Source of the DNA: an uncultured Lachnospiraceae bacterium
GTDB lineage: Bacteria > Bacillota > Clostridia > Lachnospirales > Lachnospiraceae
Assembly (NCBI GenBank): GCA_949132985.1
Contig: CASCGD010000014.1
Location: 1 to 41,384 of the forward strand
Length of the DNA: 41,384 nt
Reading direction: 5' to 3'
Position 1 is the stretch's first letter, and the number at the start of each line of letters is the position of its first letter. A model generated the notes under the pieces. It made no database searches. It was not told the DNA's origin and saw nothing but the letters and a program-made list of their open reading frames with translations. Position numbers and translations under genes: made by a program. This document shows, one piece after another, positions 7,689-16,012 of the stretch.

Positions 7689-8543
7689 TTAAAACAATCC
7701 CTGCTTCAGGGATTTTGTTCCAAATACTTTCAGGTACACAAACAGGAAAATAACAGCTACCAGTGTGAGCAGAACGCCAAACGCAGATCCCAGCCCCCAG
7801 TTTGCAAGCGTATTCATCTGTTTATCAATAAATGTAGCGGCAACCATCGTCTTTCCGCCGCCCAAAAGCATCGGTGTCACATAAAAGCCAAGGCTCTGCA
7901 CAAACACAAGCAGAACACCAGCAGATACGCCGGGAATACTCAGCGGGAAGATGATTTTCCAAAAAGCGGTAAACCGGTTAGCACCCATGGAACGCGCTGC
8001 CCACGCAAGATTTTTATCAATTCCCTGCAGCGTACTGTTGATCGGCAATACCATGTAGGGAAGAAGAATATGCACGGTACCTACGAGAATTGCAAAGGGG
8101 GTATACAGCAGCGTCAACGCCTCATCCGTCAGATGCAGTTTCAGCAGAGCCGAATTGAGGATGCCGTTTTTCTGCAAAACCACCATCCAGGAATAGGTGC
8201 GGACCATAAGGCTTGTCCAAAAGGAAAGCATAATGAGTATCGTCAAAGTTTTTCTCGTAGCCGGCTTTCCTGTCGCCATAAGATATGCCACCGGATATCC
8301 CATTACAAATGTAATAACCACAGCGCCAAGACCAATCAGGATTGTCAGGCCAATGGACTTTAAATAGGTCGGCTCCGCAAGAATCTTTGCATAATTGCCC
8401 AGACTGTAACTGCCGTCTATTTGAAAGCTGAGCGGAATCATTTGAAACATTGGCCAAAAATAGAAAACCGCCAGCAGGATAAAAATCGGCAACGTCATAA
8501 GTAACGGTGATATCCATGGATGTTTATGAAATGCCTTTTGCAT
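7689..8543 (-). CDS. ABC importer permease, PotB type
   Basis: A 284-residue permease with six or so membrane helices and an EAA loop (AARSMGANRFTAFWKIIFPL). I place the start at the ATG at 8543 (MQKAFHKHPW), because GGAGGAG stands six bases before it. A GTG 15 bases upstream would translate the ribosome site itself. It is separated from the binding-protein gene by a 124-base stretch with a strong hairpin, probably to lower permease output relative to the binding protein. It pairs with the PotC-type permease. Confidence 0.85.
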   Translation of the reverse strand: MQKAFHKHPWISPLLMTLPIFILLAVFYFWPMFQMIPLSFQIDGSYSLGNYAKILAEPTYLKSIGLTILIGLGAVVITFVMGYPVAYLMATGKPATRKTLTILIMLSFWTSLMVRTYSWMVVLQKNGILNSALLKLHLTDEALTLLYTPFAILVGTVHILLPYMVLPINSTLQGIDKNLAWAARSMGANRFTAFWKIIFPLSIPGVSAGVLLVFVQSLGFYVTPMLLGGGKTMVAATFIDKQMNTLANWGLGSAFGVLLTLVAVIFLFVYLKVFGTKSLKQGLF

Positions 8544-8574
8544 TTTGATCTCCTCCACTTAATATTCAGACAGC

Positions 8575-8612
8575 GGATCCGGCGCAAAGGCTGTCTTTGC
8601 ACCGCCGGATCC
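8575..8612. promoter_or_regulatory. Intercistronic hairpin between binding protein and permease
   Basis: GGATCCGGCG and CGCCGGATCC form perfect 10-bp arms, extended inside by CAAAG/CTTTG. There is no U tract, so it is more likely an mRNA-stabilising or partial-termination stem than a full terminator. Such stems after binding-protein genes are known to raise binding-protein levels over permeases. Confidence 0.55.
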
Positions 8613-8667
8613 ACGTTTATCCCAATCTGTCCTGTTGCGCTGATACAGTCAGAAAACACAGATCATC

Positions 8668-9849
8668 CTATTCCGCAATCCAGAGCTGATAGCGCTCGGA
8701 AACCTCTTCAAAATGATCTCCCCAGTACTCCGTCTGCGCCCAGAACGTACCTCCCTCTTCATAAGACTGATACAGGCAGGATAATTCTTCCTGCTTGTCC
8801 TCGTCCAGATACTGGAGCGTGCTTTCCTTGATAGGAGCATAACCCAGCAGGTTGCACAGGTTTGCCTGTACCTGGTCATCCAGACAGAAATCGATAAAGG
8901 CGTACGCCAGATCCTCTTTTTTCGTATTGGTTACAATACTGAAGGAGTCCGCAAACTTTGCCGCATCCTGATACGTCATCGTCACATCTGCACCGGCATC
9001 TTTTGCCCGGTTTACATGAGCAAACCAGTATTCGCCAGCTACCGCTTCTTTGTCATTGATCGTCTGTACAATCTCAGAACCGGAGGACCAGAATTTTGTC
9101 AGGGAATCCTTAATCGTGTCCAGCTTGGCAAAAGCTCTGTCAAGATCCAGCGGATACATATCTTCAAAGGCAACACCGTCCGCTAAAAGCGCCTGCTCCA
9201 GCACGCCCGAGCCTGCAAACCCACGAATGGAACGATCCCCCGGATAATTCTCCGTATCGAAAAATCCGGCAGCGCCCTCCGGTATTTCCGGGAACGCGTC
9301 GTTGTCATAGGTAAATGCCTCCGCACAGATATACATTCCCACGGCGTAGTCACACTTCGCATCATCGCTGATACCCTCAGCATTTCCGATCCTGCTGTAA
9401 TCCAGCTCTTTTACTGCTCCTTTTACTCCCAGATACTGTCCGAAATCAGCGGCGCCGCCGCCGCAGGCCACATCGATCCCTTCGATATCCTGATTCACCT
9501 GAGCAATCGTCTGTGCAACAATGTTGTCACCCATCTCTTCCTCTTCAACAGTCACACCATATTTTTCCTCAAAAGGCTTTACACACGCCTCGTCAAAGGC
9601 TTCCCTCCAGGTACCTCCCCACACACCGATAACCAGCGTTTCCCCGGCAAAATCACTGTCCCCGCCGGACTCCTGCGAATCCTCTGGCGTCTCCTGCGAA
9701 TCCCCGGATGTCTCCTCCTGGTCTGCTGCCGTCTCCTCCTGATCCCCGGATGCCTCTCCCGAATCTTCTGCCGGACTGCTGCCGCAGGCAGCCATCGATA
9801 TAGCCATAAGAGACGCCATCAGTAACGCTGTTATTTTTCTTGCTTTCAT
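8668..9849 (-). CDS. Extracellular amine-type ABC solute-binding lipoprotein
   Basis: A 393-residue lipoprotein. The signal peptide MKARKITALLMASLMAISMA leads to the lipobox Cys22. A Glu/Asp/Ser/Gln-rich linker of about 45 residues follows, then a PotD-like periplasmic-binding fold (LVIGVWGGTWREAFDEACVK at the start, AVAGEYWFAHVNRA and KEDLAYAFIDFCLDD further on). It would capture the substrate outside the membrane and deliver it to the two permeases. AAAGGAGGG precedes the ATG. Position between the ATPase and permease genes and similarity to the spermidine/opine binding family support the role. Ligand unknown, probably a sugar-amine by context. Confidence 0.85.
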   Translation of the reverse strand: MKARKITALLMASLMAISMAACGSSPAEDSGEASGDQEETAADQEETSGDSQETPEDSQESGGDSDFAGETLVIGVWGGTWREAFDEACVKPFEEKYGVTVEEEEMGDNIVAQTIAQVNQDIEGIDVACGGGAADFGQYLGVKGAVKELDYSRIGNAEGISDDAKCDYAVGMYICAEAFTYDNDAFPEIPEGAAGFFDTENYPGDRSIRGFAGSGVLEQALLADGVAFEDMYPLDLDRAFAKLDTIKDSLTKFWSSGSEIVQTINDKEAVAGEYWFAHVNRAKDAGADVTMTYQDAAKFADSFSIVTNTKKEDLAYAFIDFCLDDQVQANLCNLLGYAPIKESTLQYLDEDKQEELSCLYQSYEEGGTFWAQTEYWGDHFEEVSERYQLWIAE

Positions 9850-9884
9850 GTTAATGCCCTCCTTTATTTACAATTTTTAAGTAA

Positions 9885-10973
9885 CTAATTCAACACCTGG
9901 CCTGCATCATCCGGCCAGCCGATCTCGACTTCCTCTCCCTCTTTAAAAATTCTGGTGCCGCCGATGGCCTGCTGCTTAATTTTCAGCTGTACTTCTCCGT
10001 CCACCAAGATAATATATTTGACAGACTCGCCCAGATAAATCACGTCAATCATCTTTCCCGTCAGCTTTTTCCTCTCCCCAAGCTGCCTGTCAACAAACAT
10101 TTTTTCCGGGCGGATGACAAACCGGGTATCGTCCGCAAATTCCGTAACCGGACCGCCGCCCGGCCGATGAACAAATGTAGACGCCTTTTTGGTTTTCATC
10201 CGCAGCACAAGTGCTCCGTTCTCTGAGGCTGCACGGCTCACCGGAATCAGGTTTGACTCGCCGATGAAATCCGCCACAAATACGCTGTTCGGTTTCTCAT
10301 AAATTTCATCAGGAGTTCCCATCATGGCGATCTCACCTTTATTCATGATCGCAATGCGGTCTGACATCGTCAGAGCTTCCTCCTGATCATGGGTTACATA
10401 GATGGTCGTGATATGAAGCTTTTTCTGAATCCGCTTGATCTCCAGCTGCATATCTCCCCGGAGCTTTTTGTCCAGCGCCCCCAAAGGCTCGTCCATCAAT
10501 ACGATAGGCGGTGAATATACCAACGCTCTCGCCAGTGCGATGCGCTGCTGCTGTCCTCCCGATAATTGGGACGGTTTCCTCTCAGCCACATGCTCCAGCT
10601 GTACGAGCCGTAAGTATTCCATAGCCAGATTTTCCATCTCCTGCTTACGCTTCCCGTCCTTTTTGATTTTTAACGGGAACATAATATTTTCTTTGATCGT
10701 CATGTGCGGGAAGAGCGCATAATTTTGGAATACCATGCCAAGCCCTCTTTTATCCGGCGGAAGATAGGTGATGTCCTCCCCATGGACAAAAATGCCTCCG
10801 GATGTTGGTATTTCCAGTCCGGCTACCATTTTCAAGGTCGTTGTTTTCCCCGATCCGCTCGGACCAAGCAAGGTCAGAAATTCACCTTCCTTTAAATTTA
10901 ATGTGACATTTTTCGCGGCGTAAAAATCGCCGTAGGTTTTTGTCAACCCTTCGAGTACAAGCATATTTTCCAT
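9885..10973 (-). CDS. ABC importer ATPase, PotA type
   Basis: A 362-residue ATPase. Visible motifs are Walker A GPSGSGKTT, the Q-loop VFQNYALFPHM, signature LSGGQQQR, Walker B VLMDEPLGALD and the switch His in YVTHDQEEAL. A C-terminal TOBE regulatory domain (about residues 275-360) is present as in PotA. The start MENMLVLEGLTKTYG at 10973 is favoured by GAGAGG nine bases upstream; a GTG at 10991 would lie on the ribosome site. It energises the two permeases in this operon and follows the MFS gene closely. Confidence 0.9.
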   Translation of the reverse strand: MENMLVLEGLTKTYGDFYAAKNVTLNLKEGEFLTLLGPSGSGKTTTLKMVAGLEIPTSGGIFVHGEDITYLPPDKRGLGMVFQNYALFPHMTIKENIMFPLKIKKDGKRKQEMENLAMEYLRLVQLEHVAERKPSQLSGGQQQRIALARALVYSPPIVLMDEPLGALDKKLRGDMQLEIKRIQKKLHITTIYVTHDQEEALTMSDRIAIMNKGEIAMMGTPDEIYEKPNSVFVADFIGESNLIPVSRAASENGALVLRMKTKKASTFVHRPGGGPVTEFADDTRFVIRPEKMFVDRQLGERKKLTGKMIDVIYLGESVKYIILVDGEVQLKIKQQAIGGTRIFKEGEEVEIGWPDDAGQVLN

Positions 10974-10997
10974 ATTTTTGTTCCTCTCCACTTCTTC

Positions 10998-12194
10998 TTA
11001 ATCATCCCTGATCCAGATATTTTTTCTGAAAAAGGCAGCCGCTGCTATCGTTCCTGCTACAATAAGCCAGAGATACCCACGATAGGGATTCCCTTTTGTA
11101 AACCCACTGAATACCGATCCGGCCAGGATACCGGCCCCTGTAAGGCACTCGGCAATTCCGTTCAGGTTTCTGCCCAGAAAACCCGTCAAATTCGTCCCGG
11201 CCGCCATGCACATAAAATAGATGACGCCATATCCAATCCCCAGAAGAACCATTCCGACAGCCATAAACGGAACCCGGACGGTCGAGAGCATAATCAATGT
11301 CCCTGCCATCAAACATCCCATTCCAAACAGGAGCTTTATTTTTGTTTTATAAAATACAAACCGGTTCTCCCCTGCATAACGGATCGCTGCTAACGTAAAG
11401 GTCTGAGCCAGAAGCTTCACGCTCTGCAGCATTCCCCATGCGTCCGAGCCGATATGATAATCCAGCAGATAAACGGCCATAGCAGACCGGAAGATCCCTT
11501 CCAGACAGCCCGCCAGTAAAATTCCCAGCCAAAAGAGTACGATTACACCCAGTCCCTGTGCATATCCCGTTCCCTGGCGAATTTGATAGATACTTCTGTT
11601 TTTCTTCGGTTCACCCTTTCTTTTTGTTCTCTCATCTATATAATGTGTTATTTTAACAAAACTCCTGTCCATCCATACATTCAACGGTTTTTCCAGAAGC
11701 ATAACGATCAAAAGAAGTCCCGCAAAAAGTAAAAGTACATATTTTTCAATGAGCAAATATACTCTGCCGGCTAAAAACGGTCCGACAACCGCGCATATGG
11801 CCGATGAAATCGTTAATGTGCTCATTTTCATCCGATACTTTATCTGTTTCTGATAAAATGCCGACCAAAAAACCGACCAGAACAGCCCTACCAGAAAACC
11901 ATGCAGGCCCACGAGCACATACAGCCAATTTACAGATTGCGCAAAACAGGTAACCGTATACACAGAAGTAATGCAGAGGATTAGTATCCGCAGCAGCTTC
12001 ATCGGTCTTCGGTCTGACCGGAGCCTTCCACTGGAAACCCCGGCTGAGATAACATAAATTACAGCATGTATCACATTTAATACACTGATTACATTCTGAT
12101 CTCCTCCCATACCCACTGCCTGATAGGGTATCTCAAAGAAATATACCATTGAATTCATGTTGACCAGCAATGCAGCAATCACCAGAAAAATCAT
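10998..12194 (-). CDS. MFS-type transporter
   Basis: A 398-residue membrane protein with about 12 hydrophobic segments in two halves, joined by a basic cytoplasmic loop near residues 175-200 (HYIDERTKRKGEPKKNR). The motif SGRLRSDRRPMK after the second segment corresponds to the conserved MFS loop 2-3 motif. Substrate is not recognisable. AGGAAG precedes the ATG. It opens the transporter operon MFS-ATPase-binding protein-permease-permease-frlC, so it may export a by-product such as the released amino acid, or import an alternative substrate. That role is inference. Confidence 0.75.
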   Translation of the reverse strand: MIFLVIAALLVNMNSMVYFFEIPYQAVGMGGDQNVISVLNVIHAVIYVISAGVSSGRLRSDRRPMKLLRILILCITSVYTVTCFAQSVNWLYVLVGLHGFLVGLFWSVFWSAFYQKQIKYRMKMSTLTISSAICAVVGPFLAGRVYLLIEKYVLLLFAGLLLIVMLLEKPLNVWMDRSFVKITHYIDERTKRKGEPKKNRSIYQIRQGTGYAQGLGVIVLFWLGILLAGCLEGIFRSAMAVYLLDYHIGSDAWGMLQSVKLLAQTFTLAAIRYAGENRFVFYKTKIKLLFGMGCLMAGTLIMLSTVRVPFMAVGMVLLGIGYGVIYFMCMAAGTNLTGFLGRNLNGIAECLTGAGILAGSVFSGFTKGNPYRGYLWLIVAGTIAAAAFFRKNIWIRDD

Positions 12195-12332
12195 TTGAAC
12201 TTCCTGCTTTTCATTTTCTTCGTTTTTTCTTTTGTTTGTGTTTCTAACGATATCACATCATATCAAAAATCGCAATATATTTTTTGTTTTTCTTATATTA
12301 TTACTGATTTTTTTGTCGTTTTTTTGTGCATA

Positions 12333-12361
12333 TTGACTATTTTCGAAATATATCGAATAAT
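12333..12361 (+). promoter_or_regulatory. Upstream frlB promoter with palindromic operator
   Basis: TTGACT (12333-12338) and AATAAT (12356-12361) are 17 bases apart. The spacer contains an almost perfect palindrome, TTCGAAATATATCGAA at 12342-12357, a good operator candidate. The surrounding 290-base divergent region is very AT-rich and also must hold the promoter of the MFS/ABC operon on the other strand, which I could not place with confidence. Confidence 0.45.
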
Positions 12362-12386
12362 ATTCTTTCTTTTTATTTCTTTTGTG

Positions 12387-12415
12387 TTGACTATTCTTTT
12401 CTTTAATGTTATATT
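12387..12415 (+). promoter_or_regulatory. Proximal frlB promoter
   Basis: TTGACT (12387-12392) and TATATT (12410-12415) are separated by 17 bases, 70 bases upstream of the frlB start. A third TTGACT at 12416-12421 follows immediately with only a weak -10, so three TTGACT hexamers occur within 90 bases. Confidence 0.6.
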
Positions 12416-12485
12416 TTGACTGTCGTTATATTTCATAACATTGTTTTAAGCAACAAATTTTAACAAAATAAAGGAGGTAACATCC

Positions 12486-13496
12486 ATGTATAATTTCAAC
12501 GAAGCCGAGTATCGCACAAATCTGACCAGGCAGATTGACACCTTCGGGCAGGGTGTGGAGTTGGCAAAAGAGATCACAAAAGACGGTTACAGCAACATCT
12601 TCTTTATTGCTGTCGGCGGAACAGTTGCCATGATGATGCATTTTGAGGAGATCGCAAAACAGCTGACCACGATTCCGGTGTACGCTGAGCAGGCCGGGGA
12701 GATCGTCCTCACCGGGCACAGGCATCTGAACAGGGATTCTCTGATTATTATGGGTTCAAAATCCGGCGACACCAAAGAAACCGTTGCCGCCGCAAAATGG
12801 ATCAAAGACAATTACGGCTGCCGCATCGCATCCATGGTCATCAGCAAAGAATCCCCTCTGGGCCGGCTAACCGATTATCAGCTGCCTCTGGTCGTCTTTA
12901 AGGGAGTAGAATATGAATATCTTTCCGTATTCGGACTTTTCTACGGACTCCTTCATCTGCATAACGACTTCCCGCAGATCAACGCGTTCGAAGAACAGCT
13001 AAAAAAGCTTCCAGATCTTCTTGTAGCCGCTCAGGCCAAATTCGACGCTCCTGCGGCCAAAATCGCTGCCAGGTACTACCAAAGCCCTTATTTAATGTGG
13101 ATCGGCGGCGGCGAGCTTTGGGGAGAAATCTATTTGTTCACCATGTGTATTCTGGAAGAAATGCAGTGGATGAAAACCAAATCCATCAAAAGCTCCGAGT
13201 TTTTCCATGGCACGCTGGAATTAGTAGACGAGAACACAGATGTATTCCTCGTGAAAAGCGTCGGCGCTGCCAGAGCACTGGACGATCGCGTGGAAAGGTT
13301 CCTGAATCAGTACGGAAAGAACGTAGTTATCATTGATATTAAAGATTATATGGGAGATATTGACGATGCCTTTGCGCCGATTTTGGCTCCGGTCTTCTCA
13401 ACCGCAGTCTTAAATGGCCGGTTAAGCAAATATTTTGAAAAAAATACCGGCCACGACCTGAATATGAGAAGATATTACCGCCAGTTTGATTATTAA
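12486..13496 (+). CDS. frlB: FrlB-like SIS-domain fructosamine-6-phosphate deglycase
   Basis: A 336-residue protein with two SIS (sugar isomerase) domains: FFIAVGGTVAMMMHFEEIAK and LIIMGSKSGDTKETVAAAKW in the first half, LMWIGGGELWGEIYLFTM in the second. The segment SSEFFHGTLELVDENTDVFL corresponds to the active-site SGEFRHGPLE region of FrlB, and the ending NMRRYYRQFDY matches the family's RRYY tail. FrlB-type enzymes split fructosamine 6-phosphates into glucose 6-phosphate and the free amine or amino acid. The start has a perfect AAAGGAGG. It is the only island enzyme on the plus strand, divergent from the transporter operon. Amine specificity is unknown. Confidence 0.85.
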   Translation: MYNFNEAEYRTNLTRQIDTFGQGVELAKEITKDGYSNIFFIAVGGTVAMMMHFEEIAKQLTTIPVYAEQAGEIVLTGHRHLNRDSLIIMGSKSGDTKETVAAAKWIKDNYGCRIASMVISKESPLGRLTDYQLPLVVFKGVEYEYLSVFGLFYGLLHLHNDFPQINAFEEQLKKLPDLLVAAQAKFDAPAAKIAARYYQSPYLMWIGGGELWGEIYLFTMCILEEMQWMKTKSIKSSEFFHGTLELVDENTDVFLVKSVGAARALDDRVERFLNQYGKNVVIIDIKDYMGDIDDAFAPILAPVFSTAVLNGRLSKYFEKNTGHDLNMRRYYRQFDY

Positions 13497-13528
13497 ATAT
13501 TTCTCTTAACGACACAGGAGAGCTTCTT

Positions 13529-14428
13529 ATGGCACAGAAACGTTTTACATACCCGTTGTTTAAAAATGAAGCGGCAAGAATTGCCATTTTGCTGCTCGCG
13601 GCATTTGTATATTCTATTGGCATTAACTGGTTTATTGTCCCCTCCGGACTGTATACCGGCGGACTGCTCGGATTGAGCCAGCTTTTTCGATCCTTCTTCA
13701 TGAACTTTTTTCATCTGAATTTTAAAACCATAGATATTGCAGGCCTGATCTACTACGCCATCAACGCCCCGTTTCTTTTTCTCGCCCACAAGCTGATGGG
13801 ACGGCTTTACTTTATAAAATCTATTCTGTGCATTACCATGGAATCGCTGTTTCTTGTTATCATTCCGATACCCGCAAACCCGCTGGTATCGGATATGCTG
13901 ACAGCCAGTCTGATCGGCGGTGCGATTGCCGGTTCCATGATGGGACTCATGCTCCGCATGGGCGCATGCGACGGTGGAATGGATCTCATCGGCGTTCTGA
14001 TCGTCCACCAGAAAAAGGGAGCCAGCATCGGCAACGCAAATTTGTACGTGAATATTGTAGTATTTACGATCATGGCATTCAGTTATCCCCTGCAAATACT
14101 GATCTATTCTCTGGTTGCCGCTATGGTCACCGCCTATGCCCTGGATCATTTTTTTACGCAGAATATCAACGTGGAATTTCATATTATTCTGCGCCAAAGT
14201 ACGGATGAGCTGGAAAGCCGCATTCAAAATGAGCTTCACCGCACAATGACCAGATGGCAAAGTGTAGGCGTCTATTCCGGCGAAGAATTTCATGTGCTGT
14301 ACGTCATCGTCGACAAATACGAAGCTCCCCGGCTGCGGCGTTTGATCCGCGAATATGACCCTTGTGCCTTTGTCGTTGAAAATACAGACGTTACAGTCAG
14401 CGGAAATTTTGAAAAGCATCTTGACTGA
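13529..14428 (+). CDS. YitT-family membrane protein with DUF2179 domain
   Basis: A 299-residue protein. Four to five membrane segments occupy about residues 15-190, including the typical NWFIVPSGLYTGGLLGLSQL near the start. A C-terminal DUF2179 domain (about 215-290: EFHVLYVIVDKYEAPRLRRL) follows. YitT proteins are widespread in Firmicutes and their transport role is unproven. It lies 32 bases after frlB with AGGAGAG before the ATG, so it is probably cotranscribed with frlB. Its stop is only 9 bases from the converging truA stop; no terminator is obvious there. Confidence 0.88.
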   Translation: MAQKRFTYPLFKNEAARIAILLLAAFVYSIGINWFIVPSGLYTGGLLGLSQLFRSFFMNFFHLNFKTIDIAGLIYYAINAPFLFLAHKLMGRLYFIKSILCITMESLFLVIIPIPANPLVSDMLTASLIGGAIAGSMMGLMLRMGACDGGMDLIGVLIVHQKKGASIGNANLYVNIVVFTIMAFSYPLQILIYSLVAAMVTAYALDHFFTQNINVEFHIILRQSTDELESRIQNELHRTMTRWQSVGVYSGEEFHVLYVIVDKYEAPRLRRLIREYDPCAFVVENTDVTVSGNFEKHLD

Positions 14429-14437
14429 CCACCCGGT

Positions 14438-15190
14438 TCAGCATGGCTGGCTCGTCCCAAACTCAATCCCCACCATCGTAAGCCCGTGGGCCGGAGCCGT
14501 CGGCCCTGCCGCACTGCGGTCACACGCCGCTAAAATATCCGGTAGATCCTCCGGCCTTCGCGCATGCGTTCCCACCTCTATCAGTGTCCCCGCGATGATG
14601 CGCACCATGTTGTACAAAAATCCCGCGCCTTTTACACGTATCACAATCAACTCCCCCGCCGGCGCAACCTCACAGGCATAAACCGTGCGCACCGTCGTCA
14701 AAACCTGCGCATGAGCGGCGCAAAAGCTGGCAAAATCATGGGTTCCCACGAGATAGCCTGCCGCCCGCGCCATCGCCTCCACATCCAGCCTGCGGTGGAA
14801 AAAGAAAGAGTCCCGGCGCATGGAAGGCAGCGGAAACTCCCGGTTCAAAATCCGATATTCATAGGTTTTTGTGCTGTCGCAGTGCCGGGGATGAAAATCA
14901 GGCGACACCTCCCTGGACTCCTGGACGACAATGTCGTCCGGCAGACGTGCATTCAAAGCATAACTGATCTTTTCCGGCGGAATCCGCGTTTCCGTGTCGA
15001 AAACCGCCACGTTTCCGAGAGAATGAACGCCGGAATCCGTGCGGCTCGCGCCTGTCACCGTGATATTTTCGCCTAAAAGCCTTGACAGCTGTTCGTTTAA
15101 CACACCCTCAATGGTGAGAACCCCTGGCTGCACCTGCCAGCCGCAGTAATCCGTTCCGTCGTAGGCGACACGCAGCATGACCCGCCTCAC
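14438..15190 (-). CDS. truA: tRNA pseudouridine(38-40) synthase
   Basis: About 250 residues. The TruA features are VAYDGTDYCGWQVQP at the N-terminus, catalytic Asp52 in GASRTDSGVHSLGN, and KGAGFLYNMVRIIAGTLIEVG near the C-terminus. It isomerises uridines 38-40 in tRNA anticodon arms. Two starts are possible: a GTG at 15190 that overlaps the ecfT stop (GTGA), and an ATG at 15178 with GAGG six bases ahead; family members often begin with the longer form. It follows ecfT as in many Firmicutes, but the usual next gene rplM is displaced far downstream. Confidence 0.96.
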   Translation of the reverse strand: MRRVMLRVAYDGTDYCGWQVQPGVLTIEGVLNEQLSRLLGENITVTGASRTDSGVHSLGNVAVFDTETRIPPEKISYALNARLPDDIVVQESREVSPDFHPRHCDSTKTYEYRILNREFPLPSMRRDSFFFHRRLDVEAMARAAGYLVGTHDFASFCAAHAQVLTTVRTVYACEVAPAGELIVIRVKGAGFLYNMVRIIAGTLIEVGTHARRPEDLPDILAACDRSAAGPTAPAHGLTMVGIEFGTSQPC

Positions 15191-15987
15191 AGCAGCACCC
15201 GCAGCGCTATGAGCAGCAGGAGATACAAGACGAGAACAGTATACGCTGCACGGTCAATGCCCTGATAACGCAGCGGCTTCATCTTTGTTCTCCCCTCTCC
15301 ACCGTGATAGCAGCGCGCCTCCATCGCCATCGCAAGATCGTTGGCCCTGCGAAACGCCGAGATAAACAGCGGAACTAAAAGGGGAATCAGCGACTTTGCC
15401 TTTTTGATGATATTCCCGTCATCAAAGCTGGCACCCCGCGCCATCTGCGCCTTCATGATCTTGTCTGTTTCTTCTGTTAAAATCGGAATGAAGCGCAGCG
15501 CGATCGACATAATCATGGAAATCTCATGCACCGGCACACGCAGCCTGCGAAGCGGCCCCAGAGACTTTTCCAGCCCGTCCGTCAGCTGGTTCGGCGTCGT
15601 TGTGAGCGTCATGAGGGATGTGCCGAGAATCAGATAAGTCAGGCGTATCGCCATGCGTACCGCACAGATAAGCCCCTCCTCCGTGATCTTCAGTTTCCAG
15701 AATGAAAAGAGTACCTCGCCCGGCGTCAGAAACAGATTAAAGAGCGCTGTGATCAGCATTAAAACCAGGATCGCCCGCAAACCCCTGATCATATAACGGA
15801 AGGGCACCCGCGAAATGCCGATGACACCCGCCAGAAAGAGCGTCACTACAGCCAACCCCACGATGCCCCGATATACAAATACCGAAATCAAAAAAACAAG
15901 TGTGCCAAACAGCTTCACCCGCGGGTCCATACGGTGCATCACCGAACCCGTGGGATAATATTGTCCGATCGTAATATCTCTCAACAT
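15187..15987 (-). CDS. ecfT: ECF transporter transmembrane component EcfT
   Basis: A 266-residue integral membrane protein, the shared T component of energy-coupling-factor vitamin importers. Five to six hydrophobic segments are visible. The two cytoplasmic Ala-Arg coupling motifs are AQMARGASFDDG and AMEARCYHGGEG, which transmit ATPase motion to the S components. It follows ecfA2 by 25 bases and its stop overlaps the truA start. Different S proteins (for riboflavin, biotin, folate and others) would be encoded elsewhere. Confidence 0.95.
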   Translation of the reverse strand: MLRDITIGQYYPTGSVMHRMDPRVKLFGTLVFLISVFVYRGIVGLAVVTLFLAGVIGISRVPFRYMIRGLRAILVLMLITALFNLFLTPGEVLFSFWKLKITEEGLICAVRMAIRLTYLILGTSLMTLTTTPNQLTDGLEKSLGPLRRLRVPVHEISMIMSIALRFIPILTEETDKIMKAQMARGASFDDGNIIKKAKSLIPLLVPLFISAFRRANDLAMAMEARCYHGGEGRTKMKPLRYQGIDRAAYTVLVLYLLLLIALRVLL

Positions 15988-16012
15988 AATTGCACAAATC
16001 CTTTTTTCTTAA

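Noticed and set aside
12195-12419. A 74-codon plus frame of Phe/Ile-rich sequence
   Set aside because: It is a by-product of the very AT-rich divergent control region. It starts next to the ribosome site of the opposite gene and has none of its own.
14150-14185. A third copy of the hairpin element, suggested by TTTTACGCAGAATA
   Set aside because: The match lies inside the conserved YitT coding sequence and no pairing arms or AGGCAA motif follow, so it is coincidence.
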